NCBI RefSeq assembly: GCF_023065955.2
Contig: NW_026622764.1
Span: 80,236,333 to 80,300,332, forward strand
DNA length: 64,000 nucleotides
Origin: Ursus arctos
Taxonomy: Eukaryota > Chordata > Mammalia > Carnivora > Ursidae
Reading direction: 5' to 3'
Shown: one piece after another, positions 23,683 to 37,357 of the stretch
How the letters are laid out: each line of letters opens with the position of its first letter
How positions within the stretch are numbered: the first letter of the stretch is position 1
Notes under the pieces: generated by a model
What the model was told of the DNA's origin: nothing
Seen by the model: the letters and a program-made list of their open reading frames with translations, nothing else
The model's database searches: none
Program-made: the position numbers and the translations under genes

Positions 23683-26600
23683 ATGCCCTCCACTTCTCTG
23701 GAAGAAACCACAGTGCCCAGCCATGTTCTAAGCCCTCCCATCCTCCCTGGGCTTCTGGCAGCAGGAGTGAAAAGAGAGGAGCAGAGCACTGGGACCCGTT
23801 TGACAAAACCCGGCTTTCCACGGGAAAGTCTTTCTCCACGTGCAGACATGCTCCCAGGTGCCTGGGGCAAGGGGAAGGAAATGCCATACAGTGACCTGGA
23901 AGAGACCACAGGGCCCAGGCACAGTCTGAACCCTTCCCTCAACCCGGCGGGTTTGCTAGCAGGAGTTCAACCCCAACGAACACAGCCCGAAGACCCCTGG
24001 GTCAAAAACGGCTTCCGACGAACAATATGCGCTTGCTGTGGAACACCTATCCCAAGTGGGGGTAGCCAGTTCAACAAAATGCCACACACCCAGGTGTAAG
24101 AAACAACATTGCCCAGGCATGGTCTAAGCCCCTCACCTCGTCCCTGTGCTTTGGGGAGCCGGAGGGACAGCCGAGGCACATGGCCCTGAGACCCCTTTGA
24201 AAAAGCCGGCTTCCCACGGAGACAGTTTTCCTGAGGTGCACACCCTATCCCAAGTGGTTGTGGCAAGGTAAAGCAAATGCCCTCCACTTCTCTGGAAGAA
24301 ACCACAGTGCCCAGCCATGTTCTAAGCCCTCCCATCCTCCCTGGGCTTCTGGCAGCAGGAGTGAAAAGAGAGGAGCAGAGCACGGGGACCCGTTTGACAA
24401 AACCCGGCTTCCCACGGGAAAGTCTTTCTCCACGTGCAGACATGCTCCCAGGTGCCTGTGGCAAGGGGAAGGAAATGCCATACACTGACCTGGAAGAGAC
24501 CACAGGGCCCAGGCACAGTCTGAACCCTTCCTTCAACCCGGCGGTTTTGCTAGCAGGAGTTCAACCCCAGCGAACACAGCCCGGAGACCCCTGGGTCAAA
24601 AACGGCTTCCGACGAACAATAGGTGCTTGCTGTGGAACACCTATCCCAAGTGGGAGTAGCCAGCTCAACAAAATGCCACACACCCAGGTGTAAGAAACAA
24701 CATTGCCCAGGCATGGTCTAAGCCCCTCACCTCGTCCCTGTGCTTTGGGGAGCCGGAGGGACAGCCGAGGCACACGGCCCTGAGACCCCTTTGCAAAAAG
24801 CCGGCTTCCCACGGAGACAGTTTTCCTGAGGTGCACACCCTATCCCAAGTGGTTGTGGCAAGGTAAAGCAAATGCCCTCCACTTCTCTGGAAGAAACCAC
24901 AGTGCCCAGCCATGTTCTAAGCCCTCCCATCCTCCCTGGGCTTCTGGCAGCAGGAGTGAAAAGAGAGGAGCACAGCACGGGGACCCGTTTGACAAAACCC
25001 GGCTTCCCACGGGAAAGTCTTTCTCCACGTGCAGACATGCTCCCAGGTGCCTGGGGCAAGGGGAAGGAAATGCCATACACTGACCTGGAAGAGACCACAG
25101 GGCCCAGGCACAGTCTGAACCCTTCCCTCAACCCGGCGGTTTTGCTAGCAGGAGTTCAACCCCAACGAACACAGCCCGGAGACCCCTGGGTCAAAAACGG
25201 CTTCCGACGAACAATAGGTGCTTGCTGTGGAACACCTATCCCAAGTGGGAGTAGCCAGCTCAACAAAATGCCACACACCCAGGTGTAAGAAACAACATGG
25301 CCCAGGCATGGTCTAAGCCCCTCACCTCGTCCCTGTGCTTTGGGGAGCCGGAGGGACAGCCGAGGCCCACGGCCCTGAGACCCCTTTGCAAAAACCCGGC
25401 TTCCCACGGAGACAGTTTTCCTGAGGTGCACACCCTATCCCAAGTGGTTGTGGCAAGGTAAAGCAAATGCCCTCCACTTCTCTGGAAGAAACCACAGTGC
25501 CCAGCCATGTTCTAAGCCCTCCCATCCTCCCTGGGCTTCTGGCAGCAGGAGTGAAAAGAGAGGAGCAGAGCACTGGGACCCGTTTGAAAAAACCCGGCTT
25601 CCCACGGGAAAGTCTTTCTCCACGTGCAGACATGCTCCCAGGTGCCTGTGGCAAGGGGAAGGAAATGCCATACACTGACCTGGAAGAGACTACAGGGCCC
25701 AGGCACAGTCTGAACCCTTCCCTCAACCCGGCGGTTTTGCTAGCAGGAGTTCAACCCCAACGAACACAGCCCGAAGACCCCTGGGGCAAAAACGGCTTCC
25801 GACGAACAATAGGTGCTTGCTGTGGAACACCTATCCCAAGTGGGGGTAGCCAGCTCAACAAAATGCCACACACCCAGGTGTAAGAAACAACATTGCCCAG
25901 GCATGGTCTAAACCCCTCACCTCGTCCCTGTGCTTTGGGGAGCCGGAGGGACAGCCGAGGCACACGGCCCTGAGACCCCTTTGAAAAAGCCGGCTTCCCA
26001 CGGAAACAGTTTTCCTGAGGTGCACACCCTATCCCAAGTGGTTGTGGCAAGGTAAAGCAAATGCCCTCCACTTCTCTGGAAGAAACCACAGTGCCCAGCC
26101 ATGTTCTAAGCCCTCCCATCCTCCCTGGGCTTCTGGCAGCAGGAGTGAAAAGAGAGGAGCAGAGCACGGGGACCCGTTTGACAAAAACCGGCTTCCCACG
26201 GGAAAGTCTTTCTCCACGTGCAGACATGCTCCCAGGTGCCTGGGGCACGGGGAAGGAAATGCCATACACTGACCTGGAAGAGACCACAGGGCCCAGGCAC
26301 AGTCTGAACACTTCCTTCAACCCGGCGGGTTTGCTAGCAGGAGTTCAACCCCAACGAACACAGCCCGGAGACCCCTGGGGCAAAAACGACTTCCGACGAA
26401 CAATAGGTGCTTGCTGTGGAACACCTATCCCAAGTGGGGGTAGCCAGCTCAACAAAATGCCACACACCCAGGTGTAAGAAACAACATTGCCCAGGCATGG
26501 TCTAAGCCCCTCACCTCGTCCCTGTGCTTTGGGGAGCCGGAGGGACAGCCGAGGCACACGGCCCTGAGACCCCTTTGCAAAAAGCCGGCTTCACACGGAG

Positions 26601-28439
26601 ACAGCTTTCCTGAGGTGCACACCCTATCCCAAGTGGTTGTGGCAAGGTAAAGCAAATGCCCTCCACTTCTCTGGAAGAAACCACAGTGCCCAGCCATGTT
26701 CTAAGCCCTCCCATCCTCCCTGGGCTTCTGGCAGCAGGAGTGAAAAGAGAGGAGCAGAGCACTGGGACCCGTTTGACAAAAACCGGCTTCCCACGGGAAA
26801 GTCTTTCTCCACGTGCAGACATGCTCCCAGGTGCCTGTGGCAAGGGGAAGGAAATGCCATACACTGACCTGGAAAAGACCACAGGGCCCAGGCACAGTCT
26901 GAACCCTTCCCTCAACCCGGCGGTTTTGCTAGCAGGAGTTCAACCCCAACGAACACAGCCCGGAGACCCCTGGGGCAAAAACGGCTTCCGACGAACAATA
27001 GGTGCTTGCTGTGGAACACCTATCCCAAGTGGGGGTAGCCAGCTCAACAAAATGCCACACACCCAGGTGTAAGAAACAACATTGCCCAGGCATGGTCTAA
27101 GCCCCTCACCTCGTCCCTGTGCTTTGGGGAGCCGGAGGGACAGCCGAGGCCCACGGCCCTGAGACCCCTTTGCAAAAAGCCGGCTTCCCACGGAGACAGT
27201 TTTCCTGAGGTGCACACCCTATCCCAAGTGGTTGTGGCAAGGTAAAGCAAATGCCCTCCACTTCTCTGGAAGAAACCACAGTGCCCAGCCATGTTCTAAG
27301 CCCTCCCATCCTCCCTGGGCTTCTGGCAGCAGGAGTGAAAAGAGAGGAGCAGAGCACTGGGACCCGTTTGACAAAACCCGGCTTCTCACGGGAAAGTCTT
27401 TCTCCACGTGCAGACATGCTCCCAGGTGCCTGGGGCAAGGGGAAGGAAATGCCATACACTGACCTGGAAGAGACCACAGGGCCCAGGCACAGTCTGAACC
27501 CTTCCCTCAACCCGGCGGTTTTGCTAGCAGGAGTTCAACCCCAACGAACACAGCCCGAAGACCCCTGGGTCAAAAACGGCTTCCGACGAACAATAGGTGC
27601 TTGCTGTGGAACACCTATCCCAAGTGGGGGTAGCCAGCTCAACAAAATGCCACACACCCCGGTGTAAGAAACAACATTGCCCAGGCATGGTCTAAGCCCC
27701 TCACCTCGTCCCTGTGCTTTGGGGAGCCGGAGGGACAGCCGAGGCACACGGCCCTGAGACCCCTTTGAAAAAGCCGGCTTCCCACGGAAACAGTTTTCCT
27801 GAGGTGCACACCCTATCCCAAGTGGTTGTGGCAAGGTAAAGCAAATGCCCTCCACTTCTCTGGAAGAAACCACAGTGCCCAGCCATGTTCTAAGCCCTCC
27901 CATCCTCCCTGGGCTTCTGGCAGCAGGAGTGAAAAGAGAGGAGCAGAGCACGGGGACCCGTTTGACAAAACCCGGCTTCGCACGGGAAAGTCTTTCTCCA
28001 CGTGCAGACATGCTCCCAGGTGCCTGGGGCAAGGGGAAGGAAATGCCATACACTGACCTGGAAGAGACCACAGGGCCCAGGCACAGTCTGAACCCTTCCC
28101 TCAACCCGGCGGGTTTGCTAGCAGGAGTTCAACCCCAACGAACACAGCCCGGAGACCCCTGGGGCAAAAACAGCTTCCGACGTACAGTAGGTGCTTGCTG
28201 TGGAACACCTATCCCAAGTGGGGGTAGCCAGCTCAACAAAATGCCACACACCCAGGTGTAAGAAACAACATTGCCCAGGCATGGTCTAAGCCCCTCACCT
28301 CGTCCCTGTGCTTTGGGGAGCCGGAGGGACAGCCGAGGCCCACGGCCCTGAGACCCCTTTGCAAAAAGCCGGCTTCCCACAGAGACAGTTTTCCTGAGGT
28401 GCAGACCCTATCCCAAGTGGTTGTGGCAAGGTAAAGCAA
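23683..28439 (+). repeat. Eight mixed units
   Basis: Unit starts are 23683, 24277, 24872, 25467, 26061, 26656, 27251 and 27845. No long duplicated block is evident. Unit 25467 belongs to the GACTACAGGG family of 14762 and 16547; 26656 belongs to the CTGGAAAAGACC family. Private changes include CATACAGTGACC and CAATATGCGC (23683), GAGCACAGCACGG (24872), GGGGCACGGGG (26061) and CTTCGCACGGG (27845). Unit 27845 has GACGTACAGTAGG, shared with 32603. Confidence 0.9.
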
Positions 28440-31400
28440 ATGCCCTCCACTTCTCTGGAAGAAACCACAATGCCCAGCCATGTTCTAAGCCCTCCCATCC
28501 TCCCTGGGCTTCTGGCAGCAGGAGTGAAAAGAGAGGAGCAGAGCACTGGGACCCGTTTGACAAAACCCGGCTTTCCACGGGAAAGTCTTTCTCCACGTGC
28601 AGACATGCTCCCTGGTGCCTGGGGCAAGGGGAAGGAAATGCCATACACTGACCTGGAAGAGACCACAGGGCCCAGGCACAGTCTGAACCCTTCCCTCAAC
28701 CCGGCGGTTTTGCTAGCAGGAGTTCAACCCCAATGAACACAGCCCGGAGACCCCTGGGGCAAAAACGACTTCCGACGATCAATAGGTGCTTGCTGTGGAA
28801 CACCTATCCCAAGTGGGGGAAGCCAGCTCAACAAAATGCCACACACCCAGGTGTAAGAAACAACATTGCCCAGGCATGGTCTAAGCCCCTCACCTCGTCC
28901 CTGTGCTTTGGGGAGCCGGAGGGACAGCCGAGGCCCACGGCCCTGAGACCCCTTTGCAAAAAGCCGGCTTCCCACGGAGACAGTTTTCCTGAGGTGCAGA
29001 CGCTATCCCAAGTGGTTGTGGCAAGGTAAAGCAAATGCCCTCCACTTCTCTGGAAGAAACCACAGTGCCCAGCCATGTTCTAAGCCCTCCCATCCTCCCT
29101 GGGCTTCTGGCAGCAGGAGTGAAAAGAGAGGAGCAGAGCACTGGGACCCGTTTGACAAAACCCGGCTTCCCACGGGAAAGTCTTTCTCCACGTGCAGACA
29201 TGCTCCCAGGTGCCTGGGGCAAGGGGAAGGAAATGCCATACACTGACCTGGAAGAGACCACAGGGCCCAGGCACAGTCTGAACCCTTCCCTCAACCCGGC
29301 GGTTTTGCTAGCAGGAGTTCAACCCCAACGAACACAGCCCGGAGACCCCTGAAGCAAAAACGGCTTCCGACGAACAATAGGCGCTTGCTGTGGAAAACCA
29401 ATCCCAAGAGGGGGTGGCCAGCTCAACAAAATGCCTCACACCCAGGTGTAAGAAACAACATTGCCCAGGCATGGTCTAAGCCCCTCACCTCGTCCCTGTG
29501 CTTTGGGGAGCCGGAGGGACAGTCGAGGCCCACGGCATTGAAACCCCTTGGCAAAAAGCCGGCTTCCCACGGAGACAGTTTTCCTGAGGTGCAGACCCTA
29601 TCCCAAGTGGTTGTGGCAAGGTAAAGCAAATGCCCTCCACTTCTCTGGAAGAAACCACAGTGCCCAGCCATGTTCTAAGCCCTCCCATCCTCCCTGGGCT
29701 TCTGGCAGCAGGAGTGAAAAGAGAGGAGCAGAGCGCTGGGACCCGTTTGACAAAACCCGGCTTCCCACGGGAAAGTCTTTCTCCACGTGCAGACATGCTC
29801 CCAGGTGCCTGGGGCAAGGGGAAGGAAATGCCATACACTGACCTGGAAGAGACCACAGGGCCCAGGCACAGTCTGAACCCTTCCCTCAACCCGGCGGGTT
29901 TGCTAGCAGGATTTCAACCCCAACTAACGCAGTCCGAAGACCCCTGGGGCAAAAACGGGTTCCGACGAACAATAGGTGCTTGCTGTGGAACACCTACCCA
30001 ATTGGGGGTAGCCAGCTCAACAAAATGCCACACACCCAGGTGTAAGAAACAACATTGCCCAGGCATGGTCTAAGCCCCTCACCTCGTCCATGTGCTTTGG
30101 AGAGCCGGAGGGACAGCCGAGGCACACGGCCCTGAGACCCCTTTGCAAAAAGCCGGCTTCCCACGGAAACAGTTTTCCTGAGGTGCACACCCTATCCCAA
30201 GTGGTTGTGGCAAGGTAAAGCAAATGCCCTCCACTTCTCTGGAAGAAACCTCAGTGCCCAGCCATGTTCTAAGCCCTCCCATCCTCCCTTGGCTTCTGGC
30301 AGCAGGAGTGAAAAGAGAGGAACAGAGCACTGGGACCCGTTTGAAAAACCCGGCTTCCCACGGGAAAGTCTTTCTCCACGTGCAGACATGCTCCCAGGTG
30401 CCTGGGGCAAGGGGAAGGAAATGCCATACACTGACCTGGAAGAGACCACAGGGCCCAGGCACAGTCTGAACCCTTCCCTCAACCCGGCGGTTTTGCTAGC
30501 AGGAGTTCAACCCCAACGAACACACCCCGGAGACCCCTGGGGCAAAAACGGCTTCCGACGATCAATAGGTGCTTGCTGTGGAACACCTATCCCAAGTGGG
30601 GGAAGCCAGCTCAACAAAATGCCACACACCCAGGTGTAAGAAACAACATTGCCCAGGCATGGTCTAAGCCCCTCACCTCGTCCCTGTGCTTTGGGGAGCC
30701 GGAGGGACAGCCGAGGCCCACGGCCCTGAGACCCCTTTGCAAAAAGCCGGCTTCCCACGGAGACAGTTTTCCTGAGGTGCAGACCCTATCCCAAGTGGTT
30801 GTGGCAAGGTAAAGCAAATGCCCTCCACTTCTCTGGAAGAAACCACAATGCCCAGCCATGTTCTAAGCCCTCCCATCCTCCCTGGGCTTCTGGCAGCAGG
30901 AGTGAAAAGAGAGGAGCAGAGCACTGGGACCCGTTTGACAAAACCCGGCTTTCCACGGGAAAGTCTTTCTCCACGTGCAGACATGCTCCCAGGTGCCTGG
31001 GGCAAGGGGAAGGAAATGCCATACACTGACCTGGAAGAGACCACAGGGCCCAGGCACAGTCTGAACCCTTCCCTCAACCCGGCGGGTTTGCTAGCAGGAG
31101 TTCAACCCCAACGAACACAGCCCGGAGACCCCTGGGGCAAAAACGGCTTCCGACGATCAATAGGTGCTTGCTGTGGAACACCTATCCCAAGTGGGGGAAG
31201 CCAGCTCAACAAAATGCCACACACCCAGGTGTAAGAAACAACATTGCCCAGGCATGGTCTAAGCCCCTCACCTCGTCCCTGTGCTTTGGGGAGCCGGAGG
31301 GACAGCCGAGGCCCACGGCCCTGAGACCCCTTTGCAAAAAGCCGGCTTCCCACGGAGACAGTTTTCCTGAGGTGCAGACCCTATCCCAAGTGGTTGTGGC

Positions 31401-34400
31401 AAGGTAAAGCAAATGCCCTCCACTTCTCTGGAAGAAACCACAGTGCCCAGCCATGTTCTAAGCCCTCCCATCCTCCCTGGGCTTCTGGCAGCAGGAGTGA
31501 AAAGAGAGGAGCAGAGCACTGGGACCCGTTTGACAAAACCCGGCTTCCCACGGGAAAGTCTTTCTCCACGTGCAGACATGCTCCCAGGTGCCTGTGGCAA
31601 GGGGAAGGAAATGCCATACACTGACCTGGAAGAGACCACAGGGCCCAGGCACAGTCTGAACCCTTCCCTCAACCCGGCGGTTTTGCTAGCAGGATTTCAA
31701 CCCCAACGAATGCAGTCCGAAGACCCCTGGGGCAAAAACGGCTTCCGACGAACAATAGGTGCTTGCTGTGGAACACATATCCCAAGTGGGGGTGGCCAGC
31801 TCAACAAAATGCCACACACCCAGGTGTAAGAAACAACATTGCCCAGGCATGGTCTAAGCCCCTCACCTCGTCCCTGTGCTTTGGGGAGCCGGAGGGACAG
31901 CCGAGGCCCACGGCCCTGAGACCCCATTGCAAAAAGCCGGCTTCCCACGGAGACAGTTTTCCTGAGGTGCAGACCCTATCCCAAGTGGTTGTGGCAAGGT
32001 AAAGCAAATGCCCTCCACTTCTCTGGAAGAAACCACAGTGCCCAGCCATGTTCTAAGCCCTCCCATCCTCCCTGGGCTTCTGGCAGCAGGAGTGAAAAGA
32101 GAGGAGCAGAGCTCTGGGACCCGTTTGACAAAACCCGGCTTCCCACGGGAAAGTCTTTCTCCACGTGCAGACATGCTCCCAGGTGCCTGGGGCAAGGGGA
32201 AGGAAATGCCATACACTGACCTGGAAGAGACCACAGGGCCCAGGCACAGTCTGAACCCTTCCCTCAACCCGGCGGTTTTGCTAGCAGGAGTTCAACCCCA
32301 ACGAACACAGCCCGGAGACCCCTGAAGCAAAAACGGCTTCCGACGAACAATAGGCGCTTGCTGTGGAAAACCAATCCCAAGAGGGGGTAGCCAGCTCAAC
32401 AAAATGCCACACACCCAGGTGTAAGAAACAACATTGCCCAGGCATGGTCTAAGCCCCTCACCTCGTCCCTGTGCTTTGGGGAGCCGGAGGGACACCCGAG
32501 GCCCACGGCCCTGAGACCCCTTTGCAAAAAGCCGGCTTCCCACGGAAACAGTTTTCCTGAGGTGCAGACCCTATCCCAAGTGGTTGTGGCAAGGTAAAGC
32601 AAATGCCCTCCACTTCTCTTGAAGAAACCACAGTGCCCAGCCATGTTCTAAGCCCTCCCATCCTCCCTGGGCTTCTGGCAGCAAGAGGGAAAAGAGAGGA
32701 GCAGAGCACTGGGACCCGTTTGACAAAACCTGGCTTCCCACGGGAAAGTCTTTCTCCACGTGCAGACATGCTCCCAGGTGCCTGGGGCAAGGGGAAGGAA
32801 ATGCCATACACTGACCTGGAAGAGACCACAGGGCCCAGGCACAGTCTGAACACTTCCCTCAATCCGGCGGTTTTGCTAGCAGGAGTTCAACCCCAACGAA
32901 CACAGCCCGGAGACCCCTGGGGCAAAAACGACTTCCGACGTACAGTAGGTGCTTGCTGTGGAACACCTATCCCAAGTGGGGGTAGCCAGCTCAACAAAAT
33001 GCCACACACCCAGGTGTAAGAAACAACATTGCCCAGGCATGGTTTAAGCCCCTCACCTCGTCCCTGTGCTTTGGGGAGCCGGAGGGACAGCCGAGGCCCA
33101 CGGCCCTGAGACCCCTTTGCAAAAAGCCGGCTTCCCACGGAGACAGTTTTCCTGAGGTGCAGACCCTATCCCAAGTGGTTGTGGCAAGGTAAAGCAAATG
33201 CCCTCCACTTCTCTGGAAGAAACCACAGTGCCCAGCCATGTTCTAAGCCCTCCCATCCTCCCTGGGCTTCTGGCAGCAGGAGTGAAAAGAGAGGAGCAGA
33301 GCACTGGGACCCGTTTGACAAAACCCGGCTTCCCACGGGAAAGTCTTTCTCCACGTGCAGACATGCTCCCAGGTGCCTGGGGCAAGGGGAAGGAAATGCC
33401 ATACACTGACCTGGAAGAGACCACAGGGCCCAGGCACAGTCTGAACCCTTCCCTAAACCAGGCGGTTTTGCTAGCAGGAGTTCAACCCCAACGAACACAG
33501 CCCGGAGACCCCTGAAGCAAAAACGGCTTCCGACGAACAATAGGCGCTTGCTGTGGAAAACCAATCCCAGAGGGGGTGGCCAGCTCAACAAAATGCCACA
33601 CACCCAGGTGTAAGAAACAACATTGCCCAGGCATGGTCTAAGCCCCTCACCTCGTCCCTGTGCTTTGGGGAGCCGGAGGGACACCCGAGGCCCACGGCCC
33701 TGAGACCCCTTTGCAAAAAGCCGGCTTCCCACGGAGACAGTTTTCCTGAGGTGCACACCCTATCCCAAGTGGTTGTGGCAAGGTAAAGCAAATGCCCTCC
33801 ACTTCTCTGGAAGAAACCACAGTGCCCAGCCATGTTCTAAGCCCTCCCATCCTCCCTGGGCTTCTGGCAGCAGGAGTGAAAAGAGAGGAGCAGAGCACTG
33901 GGACCCGTTTGACAAAACCCGGATTCCCACGGGAAAGTCTTTCTCCACGTGCAGACATGCTCCCAGGTGCCTGGGGCAAGGGGAAGGAAATGCCATACAC
34001 TGACCTGGAAGAGACCACAGGGCCCAGGCACAGTGTGAACCCTTCCCTCAACCCGGCGGTTTTGCTAGCAGGAGTTCAACCCCAACGAACATAGCCCGGA
34101 GACCCCTGGGGCAAAAACAGCTTCTGACGAACAATAGGTGCTTGCTGTTGAACTCCTATCCCAAGTGGGGGTAGCCAGCTCAACAAAATGCCACACACCC
34201 AGGTGTAAGAAACAACATTGCCCAGGCATGGTCTAAGCCCCTCACCTCGTCCCTGTGCTTTGGGGAGCCGGAGGGACAGCCGAGGCCCACGGCATTGAGA
34301 CCCCTTGGCAAAAAGCCGGCTTCCCACGGAGACAGTTTTCCTGAGTTGCAGACCCTATCCCAAGTGGTTGTGGCAAGGTAAAGCAAATGCCCTCCACTTC

Positions 34401-37357
34401 TCTGGAAGAAACCACAGTGCCCAGCCATGTTCTAAGCCCTCCCATCCTCCCTGGGCTTCTGGCAGCAGGAGTGAAAAGAGAGGAGCAGAGCACTGGGACC
34501 CGTTTTTAAAACCCGGCTTCCCACGGGAAAGTCTTTCTCCACGTGCAGACATGCTCCCAGGTGCCTGGGGCAAGGGGAAGGAAATGCCATACACTGACCT
34601 GGAAGAGACCACAGGGCCCAGGCACAGTCTGAACCCTTCCCTCAACCCGGCGGTTTTGCTAGCAGGAGTTCAACCCCAACGAACACAGCCCGGAGACCCC
34701 TGGGGCAAAAACGGCTTCCGACGATCAATAGGTGCTTGCTGTGGAACACCTATCCCAAGTGGGGGAAGCCAGCTCAACAAAATGCCACACACCCAGGTGT
34801 AAGAAACAACATTGCCCAGGCATGGTCTAAGCCCCTCACCTCGTCCCTGTGCTTTGGGGAGCCGGAGGGACAGCCGAGGCCCACGGCCCTGAGACCCCTT
34901 TGCAAAAAGCCGGCTTCCCACGGAGACAGTTTTCCTGAGGTGCAGACCCTATCCCAAGTGGTTGTGGCAAGGTAAAGCAAATGCCCTCCACTTCTCTGGA
35001 AGAAACCACAGTGCCCAGCCATGTTCTAAGCCCTCCCATCCTCCCTGGGCTTCTGGCAGCAGGAGTGAAAAGAGAGGAGCAGAGCACTGGGACCCGTTTG
35101 ACAAAACCCGGCTTCCCACGGGAAAGTCTTTCTCCACGTGCAGACATGCTCCCAGGTGCCTGGGGCAAGGGGAAGGAAATGCCATACACTGACCTGGAAG
35201 AGACCACAGGGACCAGGCACAGTCTGAACCCTTCCCTCAACCCGGCGGGTTTGCTAGCAGGAGTTCAACCCCAACGAACACAGCCCGGAGACCCCTGGGG
35301 CAAAAACGGCTTCCGACGAACAATAGGTGCTTGCTGTGGAACACCTATCCCAAGTGGGGGTAGCCAGCTCAACAAAATGCCACACACCCAGGTGTAAGAA
35401 ACAACATTGCCCAGGCATGGTCTAAGCCCCTCACCTCGTCCCTGTGCTTTGGGGAGCCGGAGGGACAGCCGAGGTACACCGCCCTGAGACACCTTTGCAA
35501 AAAGCCGGCTTCCCACGGAGACAGTTTTCCTGAGGTGCAGACCCTATCCCAAGTGGTTGTGGCAAGGTAAAGCAAATGCCCTCAACTTCTCTGGAAGAAA
35601 CCACAGTGCCCAGCCATGTTCTAAGCCCTCCCATCCTCCCTGGGCTTCTGGCAGCAGGAGTGAAAAGAGAGGAGCAGAGCACTGGGACCCGTTTGACAAA
35701 ACCCGGCTTCCCACGAGAAAGTCTTTCTCCACGTGCAGACATGTTCCCAGGTGCCTGTGGCAAGGGGAAGGAAATGCCATACACTGACCTGGAAGAGACC
35801 ACAGGGCCCAGGCACAGTCTGAACCGTTCCGTCAACCCGGCGGTTTTGCTAGCAGGAGTTCAACCCCAACGAACACAGCCCGGAGACACCTGAGGCAAAA
35901 ACGGCTTCCGACGAACAATATGCGCTTGCTGTGGAAAACCAATCCCAAGTGAGGGTAGCCAGCTCAACAAAATGCCACACACCCAGGTGTAAGAAACAAC
36001 ATTGCCCAGGCATGGTCTAAGCCCCTCACCTCGTCCCTGTGCTTTGGGGAGCCGGAGGGACACCCGAGGCACACGGCCCTGAGACCCCTTTGCAAAAAGC
36101 CGGCTTCCCACGGAAACAGTTTTCCTGAGGTGCAGACCCTATCCCAAGTGGTTGTGGCAAGGTAAAGCAAATGCCCTCCACTTCTCTGGAAGAAACCACA
36201 GTGCCCAGCCATGTTCTAAGCCCTCCCATCCTCCCTGGGCTTCTGGCAGCAGGAGTGAAAAGAGAGGAGCAGAGCACGGGGACCCGTTTGACAAAAACCG
36301 GCTTCCCACGGGAAAGTCTTTCTCCACGTGCAGACATGCTCCCAGGTGCCTGGGGCAAGGGGAAGGAAATGCCATACACTGACCTGGAAGAGACCACAGG
36401 GCCCAGGCACAGTCTGAACCCTTCCCTCAACCCGGCGGGTTTCCTAGCAGGAGTTCAACCCCAACGAACACAGCCCGGAGACCACTGGGGCAAAAACGGC
36501 TTCCGACGAACAATAGGTGCTTACTGTGGAACACCTATCCCAAGTGGGGGTAGCCAGCTCAACAAAATGCCACACACCCAGGTGTAAGAAACAACATTGC
36601 CCAGGCATGGTCTAAGCCCCTCACCTCGTCCCTGTCCTTTGGGGAGCCGGAGGGACACCCGAGGCACACGGCCCTGAGACCCCTTTGAAAAAGCCGGCTT
36701 CCCACGGAAACAGTTTTCCTGAGGTGCACACCCTATCCCAAGTGGTTGTGGCAAGGTAAAGCAAATGCCCTCCACTTCTCTGGAAGAAACCACAGTGCCC
36801 AGCCATGTTCTAAGCCCTCCCATCCTCCCTGGGCTTCTGGCAGCAGGAGTGAAAAGAGAGGAGCAGAGCACGGGGACCCGTTTGACAAAAACCGGCTTCC
36901 GACGGGAAAGTCTTTCTCCACGTGCAGACATGCTCCCAGGTGCCTGGGGCAAGGGGAAGGAAATGCCATACACTGACCTGGAAGAGACCACAGGGCCCAG
37001 GCACAGTCTGAACCCTTCCCTCAAACCGGCGGTTTTGCTAGCAGGAGTTCAACCCCAACGAACATAGCCCGGAGACCCTGGGGCAAAAACCGTTTCCGAC
37101 GAAAAATAGGTGCTTGCTGTGGAACACCTATCCCAAGTGGGGATAGCCAGCTCAACAAAATGCCACACACCCAGGTGTAAGAAACAACATTGCCCAGGCA
37201 TGGTCTAAGCCCCTCACCTCGTCCCTGTGCTTTGGGGAGCCGGAGGGACAGCCGAGGCACACGGCCCTGAGACCCCTTTGAAAAAGCCGGCTTCCCACGG
37301 AGACAGTTTTCCTGAGGTGCACACCCTATCCCAAGTGGTTGTGGCAAGGTAAAGCAA
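28440..37357 (+). repeat. Most diverged section of the array (15 units)
   Basis: Unit starts are 28440, 29035, 29630, 30224, 30818, 31413, 32008, 32603, 33198, 33792, 34387, 34981, 35576, 36171 and 36765. These units carry more private substitutions and indels than the rest. Examples: CCCCTGAAGC with AAAACCAATCCCAAG (29035, 32008 and 33198), GACGATCAATAGG with GGGGGAAGCC (28440, 30224, 30818, 34387), GGATTTCAACC with GCAGTCCGAAG (29630, 31413), GTTTTTAAAACCC (34387), GAACCGTTCCGTC (35576). Single-base deletions make several units 594 bp in ways other than the usual C variant. The last unit is 593 bp and holds the 8-of-9 CENP-B-box-like motif. Confidence 0.9.
37088..37104 (-). other. CENP-B-box-like motif, best form (8 of 9 essential bases)
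   Basis: The minus strand reads TTTCGTCGGAAACGGTT in the 593-bp unit that starts at 36765. It matches eight of nine essential CENP-B box positions; only the last G of CGGG is T. It also matches 14 of 17 bases of the common box YTTCGTTGGAARCGGGA. The change from the usual form is the plus-strand ACCGTTTCC in place of ACGGCTTCC. The same version recurs at 47194-47210. Whether it is bound is unknown. Confidence 0.45.
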
